From positions 667,001-731,000 of the forward strand of contig JAMWET010001298.1 in NCBI GenBank assembly GCA_024036415.1: DNA of 64,000 nt, written 5' to 3'. Within the stretch, counting starts at the first letter, position 1. Every line of letters starts with the position of its first letter. The DNA comes from Prochilodus magdalenae. Lineage: Eukaryota > Chordata > Actinopteri > Characiformes > Prochilodontidae. This document shows, one piece after another, positions 54,016 to 64,000 of this stretch. Under the pieces are notes generated by a model. It did no database searches. It had not been told where the DNA came from and worked only from the letters and a program-made list of their open reading frames with translations. The translations under genes and the position numbers were made by a program.

Positions 54016-56138
54016 TTAAAAGAGAGGGGCGTGCAGAGAGAGGGAGTTTTAGATTTTCTTTTATTCGACACAATAAAACATTGATTGTTGCAGTTTGTTG
54101 ACCCGTAAAATGTAAGGGTGAGATTTCCCTTCAGAGGCGAGCATATAATTATGCAAATAGAGAAGTGTCAGAGCTGTGATGTGGAGAGCGGAGGAGCGAC
54201 AGGGCAGCTTCACTTAGCCCACAGCTCAGCAGCAAACTTCTGGCAGGAGGAGGAAGAGCATGCAGAACCTGAACACACGAGTGAAGGATTTCATTCACTG
54301 CTAACAGAGTTCAGAGCAGTTCTTCTGAACATAGTGAACATTCTGATCTATAGTAGTCCTATTAGCCAGCCTGAATTATAAAGCCCGAGCACACACCAAT
54401 CAACAGAAACAATTGGATGGTTGTCCATGCGTCGCATTGTGTTGACCCTGGAATGTTCACAGGCTTGTCTGTTTTTTTTTTGTTTTTGTTTTTTTAGCAG
54501 ACTTTACAGCACCAGTGTTGGCTGCAGGATGCTTGTTCAGTGTGCTGTGGCCTTTACAGTGTTGGCAATGGACACTTTTTTCACAGATATGATGTAATAT
54601 GAACATTGATTTAATACCATTTCATTATATGACAAATAAGAAGCTGGAGACCTTGTGTGTGTGAGGGATAGCTAAAGAGGTTAAGGGGAAACTAAAATCT
54701 ATACGCTGTCTGTAGTCCCCAAAACCAGTACAGGAAACCTTTCAGAGTTTCCTGCATAGCTAAATGGTTCGGATGTCAACAAAATCAATGACAGTGAGTA
54801 AAATGCTTTGCTCTAGAGATACTTATGAGAGTTATGAATACTTGGGTAGAATGGATATGGGTACAGTAGTGTTGATAGGAACCTGACGCCTGAGAAGTAT
54901 AATGCCTCCCTCAGAAAAAGTTATTCCATGAAATGGTTACGCAATGCTGCCTGATGTCCGAGTTGCTGTTTTACAGCAGCTCTGTGTTAAAGGCTTTGGT
55001 GTATAACATATTTGAATCAACTGATTTAAATACACTACAGAAGGAGGAATACATGAAGGGTGTCCTAAGGCAAAATAGTCCCCAAAGAAAACTTCATCAT
55101 TTTGTTTTCAGGACTGCAGATTTCTTTCACCAACACTGTAAAAAAGAGTCGGTAGTTTTCTCTGCAAAAGAAGAAGAAAAATGAAGAAGATAAAGCATAA
55201 CAAATCTGAATGAGTTTGTTCACATCTCAACCGCTAAACAACCAAACGTTTAGAAGAATTTCCATTTAGTTTAAACTGATGCCTGTTGAGGAACATTTCA
55301 TAGGAACGGTCACTCTAAATGGTGAAACTGAGCTTGGGGTTTTGGAAGCTACCAACATAATATGTATTCAATTTTGAGTTTTTTGTTGTTGTTTTAACCC
55401 CAAACAACATCCCATTTTCAGGAGCCTCTATGCATAACATCAGACATATTCCATAAAAAAGATGCAGAAAATCAAAAGCCCTTTAATTAGTGCTGGCCAT
55501 GGTCAAACTCAGCAGTTCACGGGAAGTAACTGTAGCGCTGTGTTCCCTCCTCAGCGTGTTTAGGAGAAACGTGCTGGTTTGGGCTCCATCTGATCTGCTG
55601 CTGCTTTGACTGACACTTCTTGTGTTTAACACTGGCCTCATTGTGCGTGTGGGCCTCTCCTCTCCTCTTTCTCGGTGGAGCTGCGGCGCTGTTACGTGAG
55701 CTGAGCAGGTGAGGATGGCGGCTCACCTTCCCTGGGAACGGGGCAGCCAGGCGGCCTTATCGCAGCACTGACCTCCGACCCCACAACTCCTTACGCTGAA
55801 AGTGATGCCTTCACGAGCACTGGATTGTAAATAGTGTGAGTCAGAGTGAGACTGGATGTAGAAAACCACAAATAAGTAAAGGAGGGGATGAAAAAAAAAG
55901 CACTTTTGAAAATAAAGGTGCCTAAAAGGGTTTTTGAGAGTGATGGGCTAGAAGAAGAGATGTTTTAGGTTAAAATGGGAAGTTTGACAGACTAGTTTCA
56001 TTCATTTAGTTAACACACACTTTAGGAACATAATGTAAAGCTCTGGTTGAAGAGTGTCAAGTAAAAAAAAAAAAGAAAAAAAGAAGAAAAAAGAAAAGAA
56101 AAAAACAACAGCGTCGTGCCATAAGCTTAAAAAAAGTA
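54016..56138. other. Intergenic stretch before the fam172a 3' end
   Basis: Unique sequence without a recognised gene. The frames at 54118 (87 residues) and 54933 (83 residues) lack domains and splice-site support. 54471-54495 is T-rich. 55890-56050 resembles a short dispersed repeat. A-rich purine run at 56062-56107. Confidence 0.5.
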
Positions 56139-58061
56139 TTTATTCTCTAACAGCCATGTTTTTGTTGCAGATCATCATGGAAAAAAAGAAGAAATAATTC
56201 AGCGAGATCAAATATTCAAAAGCCCAACAGACTGAAAACATAATTGTGTCAAAGGTTGACAACCGTCATAACAGTTCAAATGACTTGCACTGCATTTCAA
56301 GACAGAAACAAAGACATAACACAAAAAGAATAAATCACTTACCCATAAATCCTACACCCATTCAAAGTGATTATGACTTTTCAATATAAGTAGAAATATG
56401 TAGAAATCACTTGATTAAAAAATTGCAACTGTTAAAATGATTTATATAATTTACATATTAAATGTAGGCCTGTATTTGGATTTGGTTTAAGGCTGCACCT
56501 CTCACACATGAGCAGTTTAGATATGGCTTAGTAGTCAATGCAAAAAAAAAAAGAAAAGAAAAGAAAAGGGAAGGTGAATTTTGTCTTGTTTATTCTTAAG
56601 GCAACACTATTGAAATTCCAGGGGTTTTCACTTCTCCAATTGAGCTGTATTAAGTAATATCTTGAAATTCAGAAGATAAAACTGGTCTGAGATCTAAAAG
56701 GGTATTAAGACGTTCAACTAAAAATAGTTCCAAACAAAAAAGCCTTAAAGCGTCTGACATGCTGGAATATGGATATATTTAGGGCACGTCTCAGATATCT
56801 GCGCATCCGTCACTTACTTTGGTTGAAACGTACATGTAAAATATGCAAATCGTGCTCGCAAACACCGAAATAGCCTTCAAAGATCTAGAATTTGTCGCAG
56901 AGTATAGCAAGATTACTTTTTTGAGATTACTTTTTGCTGATGAGTTTGAGCGACGTATCTCTAAGCCTTGACTAATTCCACATTGTCCTGAAGACAATGT
57001 CTTTTGTTTACGCCAAGAAAGTGACATCGCATGAGCTTAGGGAGAGCAGAGGATGTTAAAGATGTGAGATTTAACAGGCATGAGCGCTGTAAAAAAAAAA
57101 GGGAGGATACATTGTGCAAACATCTAAAGGAATCCCTTTTATGCTTTGGATATTAACCCTGCCGATCCTGACATGCAGGAAGGACACAACTGATATTCCG
57201 ACACGGCTGAACTGACTTATCTTCTCTGTTCAAAGGCGATCACCTTAACTCGCTCTTGATACGTGGCTTTAGGTGATTTAGAAGCAGGAAAGACTTTTTT
57301 CCAAAACCTAAAGCAAGATCAGGCTTCAGTGGCTTTTGTGACATCCTTCCACCACATGCGTTGTTGAAATCGGAATTCCGTGGACACTAATGCGATTATA
57401 AACCAACTACTTAAATTATTACTTGCTGTGAGGAAAGACCTGTGTCAAATATGTACTCTCATGAACAAAATCTTTGAGAACTGCAAGCTCTATTAGGGTC
57501 GAGACGTTGAACAAATCCTAGAATTGGCCACAAGTCTGGAATTTGAAGTATGAAAATGTCCAAAGCACGGCAGCACTTCAAATACATATTTAACCCAGGT
57601 CAAGGCGAGAGCAGGGGAGGGAAAAAGCTGAAAAGGAAAAGCTCTTTGAGGGCTGCAAGTGGGCTCTAGGACCTGAGGGACAATAGTATGTGTATGAGCG
57701 TGTATGTGTTTCTCAGGCATTAGCTCAGTTCAGAGCGATGTCAGGACAATTAGAGGTGCACCGCGAGGCGCAGTGCGGAGCCGCCTGTCAGCCTTAATCT
57801 GGCCACCGATGGGCCGCCACCAAATCCACACAGCAGCCCAGGGGAGGCACAAGCCGCGGAGCCATATTGCTTTGACAGTTGCACTCATCTAGAAGTAATG
57901 CAAAACGCGATTCTGATGTATACGTGCCGACCCTGCACTCCAGAACATAAGTGTTGGGAGGAGGGCCTGGAGGAGGGTTATTGTTGACTAAAAGCAAGAG
58001 AGAAAACTGATAGAGGGTTGAGGAAGAAGGTTCTGGACATTCAGAGATGTTCCTGAACGTT
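56139..58061 (-). other. fam172a: fam172a 3' untranslated region (inferred extent)
   Basis: Sequence downstream of the fam172a stop on the minus strand. AATAAA occurs on the minus strand at 56589-56594 and 56139-56144, so a 3'UTR of about 1.5-1.9 kb is possible. An earlier non-canonical end cannot be excluded. Within it, 57740-57900 is a GC-rich unique block that could be conserved. Confidence 0.35.
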
Positions 58062-58225
58062 CTACAAGTCCTCATGCTTGGGTTTGTTGGAGCTGCGTGT
58101 GGTAACTGTGGCGGAAGACTCTTCTTCATCCACGTCCTCCTCCATCTGCTGCTCCAGGTGTTTGTCGAAAAACTTGAAGATGGACTGGAAGCTTTTCCAT
58201 GAAGTTAGCTCATGCCTCTCAGTGC
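58062..58225 (-). CDS. fam172a: fam172a (arb2a) last coding exon, partial gene
   Basis: Encodes the C-terminal 53 residues plus two bases of a split codon: [19 protein letters not shown] followed by an acidic, Ser/Thr-rich tail ending KHEDL, then TAG at 58064-58062. The acceptor on the minus strand is a clean pyrimidine run and TTTGCAG at 58226-58232. The [19 protein letters not shown] core matches the C-terminus of vertebrate FAM172A/ARB2A, an alpha/beta-hydrolase-like protein linked to Argonaute 2, CHD7 and splicing control. The end resembles a KDEL-type ER retrieval signal. The 20-odd residues between core and end (poly-acidic EEDVDEEE) differ from the human tail. Upstream exons lie beyond the right edge. 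The convergent neighbour position next to nr2f1 supports the call. Confidence 0.9.
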
Positions 58226-59507
58226 CTGCAAATATGTGAATACAGAAAAAGGACACAATAAGAGCATAAGCAGATATTGACCAAGATGGATTCTACGCTA
58301 GAGGTGAACTAAAGGGCATGGCAATGTCTAAGCAACAATAAACACCATGGAGAAAAAGCACCACCGTAACCTTTCAGAAGAAATGATCTTTTGTTGGGTG
58401 GGCAGCTGAGGTCCAATCACCTCCACACAGTGTCAAAATAGCTACACGTTTGAAACAGATTTGTCTAGATTCTGGTGCCGAGCTCTGGAGTACCACACAC
58501 GAGGCTGCGGCGTATCATGTTCCGTATGTTTCCTTACCGGCTTTTTCATTTATTGAGACGTATGCAAAGTGATGAACAATGGAAGCACTGACCACCACCG
58601 GTGGAAGATTGAGTGTTCTCTCTGGTGACTAAAGCCCAGCTATCAGTTCATCCGCGGAAAGGCTCGGTTTCTGCCTCTCGCGGCAGGTTAAAGAATTCCC
58701 ATGTTCGGGTCACTGGGCTCTGGAGGAGTGACATGTACACCTCAAGTCCCCGTCGTACCTTTTCAAAGTCCTCATCGAACCTTTTCGAAGTCCTTAAGGC
58801 ACCTCTCCACAGCGAGAGCGACAGCGACCCAGGCACTTAAATGCTGTAATTTGTCATTTTATTGTGCTATCTGTCAGCACGTTATCCTCTCAGCGAGCAC
58901 TCTCCGCATACTGTATTCGAACGGCGCTTGTCCACACCGTGTTATTGAGTACAGTCGAAAATTTTACACTGCCACTGATTTCTCACATGGCAACAGTGAC
59001 TCCGTCTGCAAGCACTGTGGGTACAAAGGGAATCAGCTCAATACATCTTTTTTGTTGTTCCTTTCTTTTTCCTCCTCATTGTGAGTGGATTGCAAGGGCC
59101 TGCCCGCAGGGATACAATTAAAAAGCACCTTTAAGGCTCATGCCAAAAGAGTTCTCAAATGGCCACCATGCTGACCTCCATGTTTATTAGATTGACCTTT
59201 GTCTGGCCAGTATTGATGAAGATAGCTGTGCTGAGAAGGCTGAGGTGTGCGCGTGCGAGCGTGCATCAATGGGTTTTTCGAGCTTGGCGAGTGATCAGCG
59301 CCTCAGGTCAAGTTTACCAAGCTGGCAATCAGCGAGTCAATAACTCCTGCCCAAACAATCTCTTTACCTGTGTAGGTCCTGGCACAACACAGCACTGAAG
59401 AAGAAGACATCGCCTCCACGGCTCTTATTTATAATTTATATCCAATTTAAAGCACACAGCCTCCAATTGTTCTTCCTTTTCCTCCAACTAGCCCTTTATT
59501 CCCCTGT

Positions 59508-59509
59508 TC

Positions 59510-59550
<41 letters not shown>
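59508..59550. repeat. (CT)n microsatellite
   Basis: About 20 CT units inside a longer pyrimidine tract (59460-59576). Confidence 0.93.
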
Positions 59551-59551
<1 letters not shown>

Positions 59552-59700
59552 TACTCTCTTTTTCTTTTCTTCTTTAGGAGTGATCCAATGGCCGAGGCTT
59601 ATTTTTTGTTACCTTGAACCAGTGGTGAACTCCTGAGCAGCAAAAGCCTCTCGCACTGATCCTGGCTACAGGGTCAGCAACAGTGCGTCTCCAAGCAGAT

Positions 59701-59708
59701 ATGCAAAT
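59701..59708 (+). promoter_or_regulatory. POU octamer motif
   Basis: ATGCAAAT, the perfect octamer bound by POU-domain factors, in a unique GC-balanced block (59580-59830) of the fam172a intron. Confidence 0.3.
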
Positions 59709-61384
59709 GGCGCAGGGCCCTGCGGCGACCCCTGCAGGAGCTCCGCCCCTGCCGGCCACATCAACCTCTGACGAGCCCTTGCCAGTGTGCTGTACTAATA
59801 GGCTTTTATTACACCACCACGCCATCTACTAATTGGCAAGATGTGTCGAATGTAATCAATAGTGTATGTGTGGGTTACACTTGATCATACAGTGAGAACG
59901 GAGAAGGACAGTCATGTGCAGTCAGGCCTCAAATTCAATTAATGCCCTTAAGATGTGCCCCCGGATTGCATGTCATCTTTCTCTGCGAAGACTGGTCGGT
60001 CTCTTAAGGAGGGAGAAATATGACAGTCTTTCTTTTTTTTTTTCAGGGATTCTGTTTTCCAGGAGGGATTTTTCATAAGCTGTTGGCTGTCAGAGGAATA
60101 TAGCTGATAAATTTCAGCCTCATAAAAGTAGTATTAATGTCAAATTAAAAAATCATTACGACATTACTGGGAGGATTATTAAACTATCAGTAAAGCTCAT
60201 CTACACAATCACTAAAATGGAAAAAGTCAAATTAAACATTTTATCTAATTATTATGTCCATACCCTGTTTATTAATTTAATATGGTAAGCTGCATTTACA
60301 CTGTGTTATTAATGTTTGGAATATGTAGCCTTTTTTTGCATCAAAGATTGAATGATATGTTTTACTACTAGGCCTGTCTGTTCATGACTGAATAATAGCT
60401 GGAAGGTGATGTCCACCATGTCTGATACCAGGGTAACAGATTTTCTTGTTCATATTATTTAATTTGAAATGTACATGGTGAATACAATATTAATTAAAAT
60501 GCAAACATAATTTTGTGTCTTTTCCTTACTTGCAATTAAATAAAGGTATTGCATTTATATGCATATTGCAATGCATATATACATATATTTTTTCTATTGC
60601 ATTAAAATAAATCATAATTAAATGTCTATACAATCACAAATCATCATATCTCTGATTTTTCACTTTCCCTTTAATGTAAGTCTTTGTAACCAGAATTTAC
60701 TTTTTAACAAAGTAGGGCCATTTTACTTCATCACATCATCATTATATTTATACACAATGTCAAGGGCAACAGGTAATTCAGACTTTTACCAAAAACTGGC
60801 AGAAGCAAGATATGCTCTGTTTTTTTACATTAACCCTAATCATTTATACATTTATTTATTTATGTGTAAATATTGTTACTTTGTGATTTTTTCCTCATAC
60901 TGCACTGATACTCGGTAAAATGTTTTGATTAAATGAAAACATTAAATGCAAGCAATGTTTCATGTAGTTTTATTGATATGTTGAGTTCTCATTAAGCGTA
61001 GCACACGTATTCCCTGCAGGTGAATTATAAATACGGAAAGAGAGCTGTCCTCTTCCTTATTAAACTATAGTTTAAACTGAAAACTCATTCGCTTTGTACT
61101 ACCTAATTAAACAGAACAGATCAGTCCAGTGTTTATAATGTTCATCGTGTGCTCTATAATTCACTGTGTTGTGATTTTTCTTTTGGACACATGTAGATCT
61201 AATCTATACATTCTAATGCTTAATGCCAAAAGGATAATCAGGTTGCTGTCTGATCTCTTTGGGACAAACAAAGTTATGGCCCCACAACCCAAAAGGTCAG
61301 AAACAGTAATCCTGGATGCCGGTAAAGGATCAAAGCTCGCAAGCATGGAGTGAATCAGCAGCCGCAGCACTGCTGCAAGTATTA

Positions 61385-61560
61385 GTCTAAGCCAGAGAGA
61401 AAAATAAATAAATATTTATTGTGTGCTGATTGTAATTAGCCTCCATCTGTAGCATGCCATTCAAACCTGTGTCTTAATTGATTGAACACGACTGGCATAT
61501 TTCATTTAATTTTCAAAATTGTTTGCTTTCATTAGGAGGGGTGCATTTTGATATGCTCTA
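61385..61560. promoter_or_regulatory. Candidate conserved non-coding element
   Basis: Unique AT-rich block with dense homeodomain-type cores (TAATTAG, TTAATTGATTG, TTTAATTTT) and no simple repeats. This texture is typical of the deeply conserved elements found around NR2F1 and within FAM172A in vertebrates. Conservation was not tested. Confidence 0.3.
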
Positions 61561-63175
61561 ATTACACTGTTGTGGGAAAATAATGGTATCTTAGATTCTA
61601 GTAATTATAAAATCTGCTTATATATGAAATAAATAAATAAACAAAGCATCTCTTGAGAATTTCCATTTGTGTGTGGCATCACAATAAACGCTCATTTGAA
61701 TGCTTCCACTGTTATCAACAAATAAAAATGTACACACAATACAAATAAAGTCTAAACACTGTAATATTATATATACTACAACCCATAACACACTCTAAAA
61801 GTAGAAGCTGGGCAGGTAAACTGCCAGTGAAGGGAAGCTAGAGCTAACAAGGCAACTATGCATGTCCCTGTTGGCAAACTGGGCACTCTACGTTATTGTT
61901 TGTTTGATCCCCTGGTGGTTTGGCACTTTCACTATGCCTGCCTGACCAGGGGGAAAGGGGATCTGAGTGTGTTCAGCTTGGGGACCTATGAGACCAGCTG
62001 AGGTGCCAGTGTTCTCACGCACCACACTAGCACGGCTCTCAGTAACAGAGAACGTAAAGTCATAAGCCATAATTCATAAAACAGCTAATCAAATCTATAT
62101 TTACTCATATGAGCTCTCCACAAAAGCCCTTCTCCCTTTGAAAAACATGCAGCATCGCACTTCATGCCCAATGCCAGAAGCACACTTTACAGTTATTACT
62201 GTTGTGGCAAAAGCATGCCTTGTTTGTACTGGGTGTAATTAAATTAATGTATTAAAAAACACGCACTCACACTTGCAGATACGAAGAGGAGGGGGGGAGG
62301 AATCCATAAATGCGCGCACCTACAATTTCATCAAAAAGTCACACCGCTCTAATGCAATTCGCTGTCAACACTTGCCCATGTAAGGGATGGTGTCTGCCGA
62401 TGTTTCCCCCTCTCTCTGCCTCTTTTAATTACTTTACTTATTATTGTCGTTGGAGCAAACAGAGGCAGAACTCATTACACAACCATAAATGAGAAAAGCT
62501 GAACGAGTGGCTTCAGGGCCTGCTGAGAGGACTTGCAATTCACTTTACTAAGTGCGAGAGAGCGAGAGAGAGAGATGTATTGAAGTTATCACTAATCTTT
62601 TCTCACATTATTCAAATTGTTGAGTTTTGAATCGAGCAGGGATTGGATATGCGGTCCACTGCACGTCGCCACAGAGTGTGCCTGAACTGGCCCTTACTGG
62701 CAACAACACAAGGTTTTTTTTCTTTCTTTCATTTGCAAGACGTTTCTTGCAATAAAGAAGGCAACTTTATAGAGCTGGACTGGAGTCTTTACAAGACAAC
62801 CATAGAGAACGGGCCAGTACAGGACGTCCAATGTGACATTCTGGATTGCTTTAGGCAAAATTATACCCTAAGCTTCTGCCAATGGCTTATTCAGTTGCAT
62901 CATGGTACGTATTCAAGAAAGAAATTGGATGGTCTGGTGCCAAGCAACAACTAGACATTAGTGTTAGCGTTAGCGCTCAGAAAGTACGCCTGTCAGTTCT
63001 GCACAAAGTGTAGTCCATTGATCGAAGTTAGCCCATAAGGATGTTTGATTTGGCCTGCAAGAACGTTACCATAACCGCCCTGCCCTCACCCAATGGGAGA
63101 ACAAACATATTACACATCATTTTATGTAACAAAATATTTCCAAAATGAGTTTGAACCCTGGTCTAAATTGTATGC

Positions 63176-63350
63176 TGCAGTCATATGCAAGAGTTTGAGA
63201 ACCCTGAGTCAAATTACATTTTGGTCTTTTTCTAAGCAAAACATCCTGTATGGGAAAGGAACTTAAACATGGCATTTTCCTCCAAAATTTAATTACTTCT
63301 AACAAGTAAAAAGTCCAGGGAGGCCCAAACTTTCACACAGACGGTATATA
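63176..63350. mobile_element. Short transposon relic with weak inverted ends
   Basis: The left end (catatgcaagagtttgag, then aaccctgagtcaaat) and right end (ggcccaaactttcacacag, then acggtatata) are roughly reverse-complementary. They resemble the termini of a common group of fish DNA transposons (gcaaaagtttgggaacccc type). No coding capacity. Probably a non-autonomous or decayed copy. Confidence 0.5.
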
Positions 63351-64000
63351 TTTCATCTTATTCAACCCTTTATCCTATTAGGTACCACATGCCCACATTC
63401 ACATGGAGAAAAAAAACGGGCATCCCTGACAATGCAGCAAAATTACGGAAGATTTCAAGGCTAATTTGAGGTCTAATTTGTTGGCAAGTCAAACAGCCTC
63501 AGTCCACATTAGCATGATTAAGTTAGCCCTGTTCAAATGACTGTGTATCTCAGAGATAACTCGGGGAGGAGCGGGCAGAAAAGCAAACGAGAGTGACGGG
63601 GAAGCCCGGAGAGCAAACAGCTCCTAAGCTCCTCTGGCTAATCATCATCGCGCTAACATATTCATGAAGCAGACGAGGCAGACTGACGCTAGTGCTAGTT
63701 TTTTCACGGCGCAACTGATGATTAGACAGCTAGTCCGCTGAGATTCAGGTGAGACATAGAGAGTGCTTCAGTGGCGGAGAGGGTAATACACACCTTCACA
63801 TGGGTGTGCACAACACACACACATGCACACTTACTCCCATCCACTGGGAGCAAGCTGGCAACAATTAAAAAGCCCAGCTGCTTGTCTAGCACTAGAAACT
63901 CTTTATGACATGACTGTCACTCCCTGAAGCTATCAGGTAAACAGAAAAAGGATGAATCTTTGAATGAAAGGAGGAAGAATCACACGGTAACAAATGAACT

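Larger units (their letters stand above)
58226..64000 (-). other. fam172a: fam172a last intron (partial)
   Basis: No preceding fam172a exon was recognised on the minus strand up to 64000, so the whole stretch is taken as intron. Contents: a CT array (59508-59550), an octamer motif (59701-59708), unique AT-rich blocks around 60040-60200 and 61385-61560 that look like conserved enhancers, a short transposon relic (63176-63350) and GAGA runs (62548-62574). The frames at 58613-59398 and 62643-62954 have no domain. Confidence 0.6.

Noticed and set aside
62643..62954. 103-residue + frame in the fam172a intron
   Set aside because: No domain or splice support; opposite strand to the host gene.

Overview
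This is eukaryotic DNA from a vertebrate, most likely a teleost fish. The main evidence is a complete three-exon orphan nuclear receptor gene of the COUP-TF family (nr2f1, best matching the fish nr2f1a form) on the + strand at 28429-33351, and the last coding exon of fam172a/arb2a on the - strand at 58062-58225. The two genes converge tail to tail, as NR2F1 and FAM172A do in other vertebrates. The many long di-, tri- and tetranucleotide arrays and the Tc1-like transposon relics also fit a fish genome. The species cannot be named from the sequence alone.

Layout. 1-13.6 kb: non-coding DNA with two decayed Tc1-like transposase relics (about 3.2-3.7 and 7.8-8.1 kb), three copies of an unnamed dispersed repeat and a foldback (MITE-like) element. 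13.66-14.74 kb: a 72-bp minisatellite with a five-monomer higher-order repeat. 14.7-27 kb: mostly unique sequence upstream of nr2f1, with a 79-bp tandem repeat, a perfect NRF1-type site in a CpG-rich patch at 22.3 kb and several low-complexity tracts. 27.0-34.1 kb: the nr2f1a locus, with a compact promoter (CCAAT, a TATA box overlapping a CArG box, a DR1-like site), a 1.2-kb pyrimidine-rich leader with five short upstream ORFs, three exons and a 3'UTR of about 0.7 kb. 34-56 kb: the region between the genes, rich in microsatellites and holding a 33-bp minisatellite, a 10-bp minisatellite and large AT-rich inverted repeats. About 56.1-64 kb: the 3' end of fam172a (3'UTR and last exon) and an intron running off the right edge.

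How the parts relate. nr2f1a encodes a DNA-binding transcription factor that recognises direct repeats of AGGTCA, especially with one-base spacing. A DR1-like site sits in its own proximal promoter and others lie upstream, so autoregulation or crosstalk with other receptors is plausible but untested. Unique, AT-rich blocks around the gene and inside the fam172a intron are candidate long-range enhancers; only cross-species alignment could confirm this. No prokaryotic-type system, CRISPR array, tRNA or rRNA was seen. I found no convincing new biological system. The best leads are the promoter architecture, the upstream ORFs, possible DNA-binding-only or ligand-domain-only isoforms, and the higher-order minisatellites.
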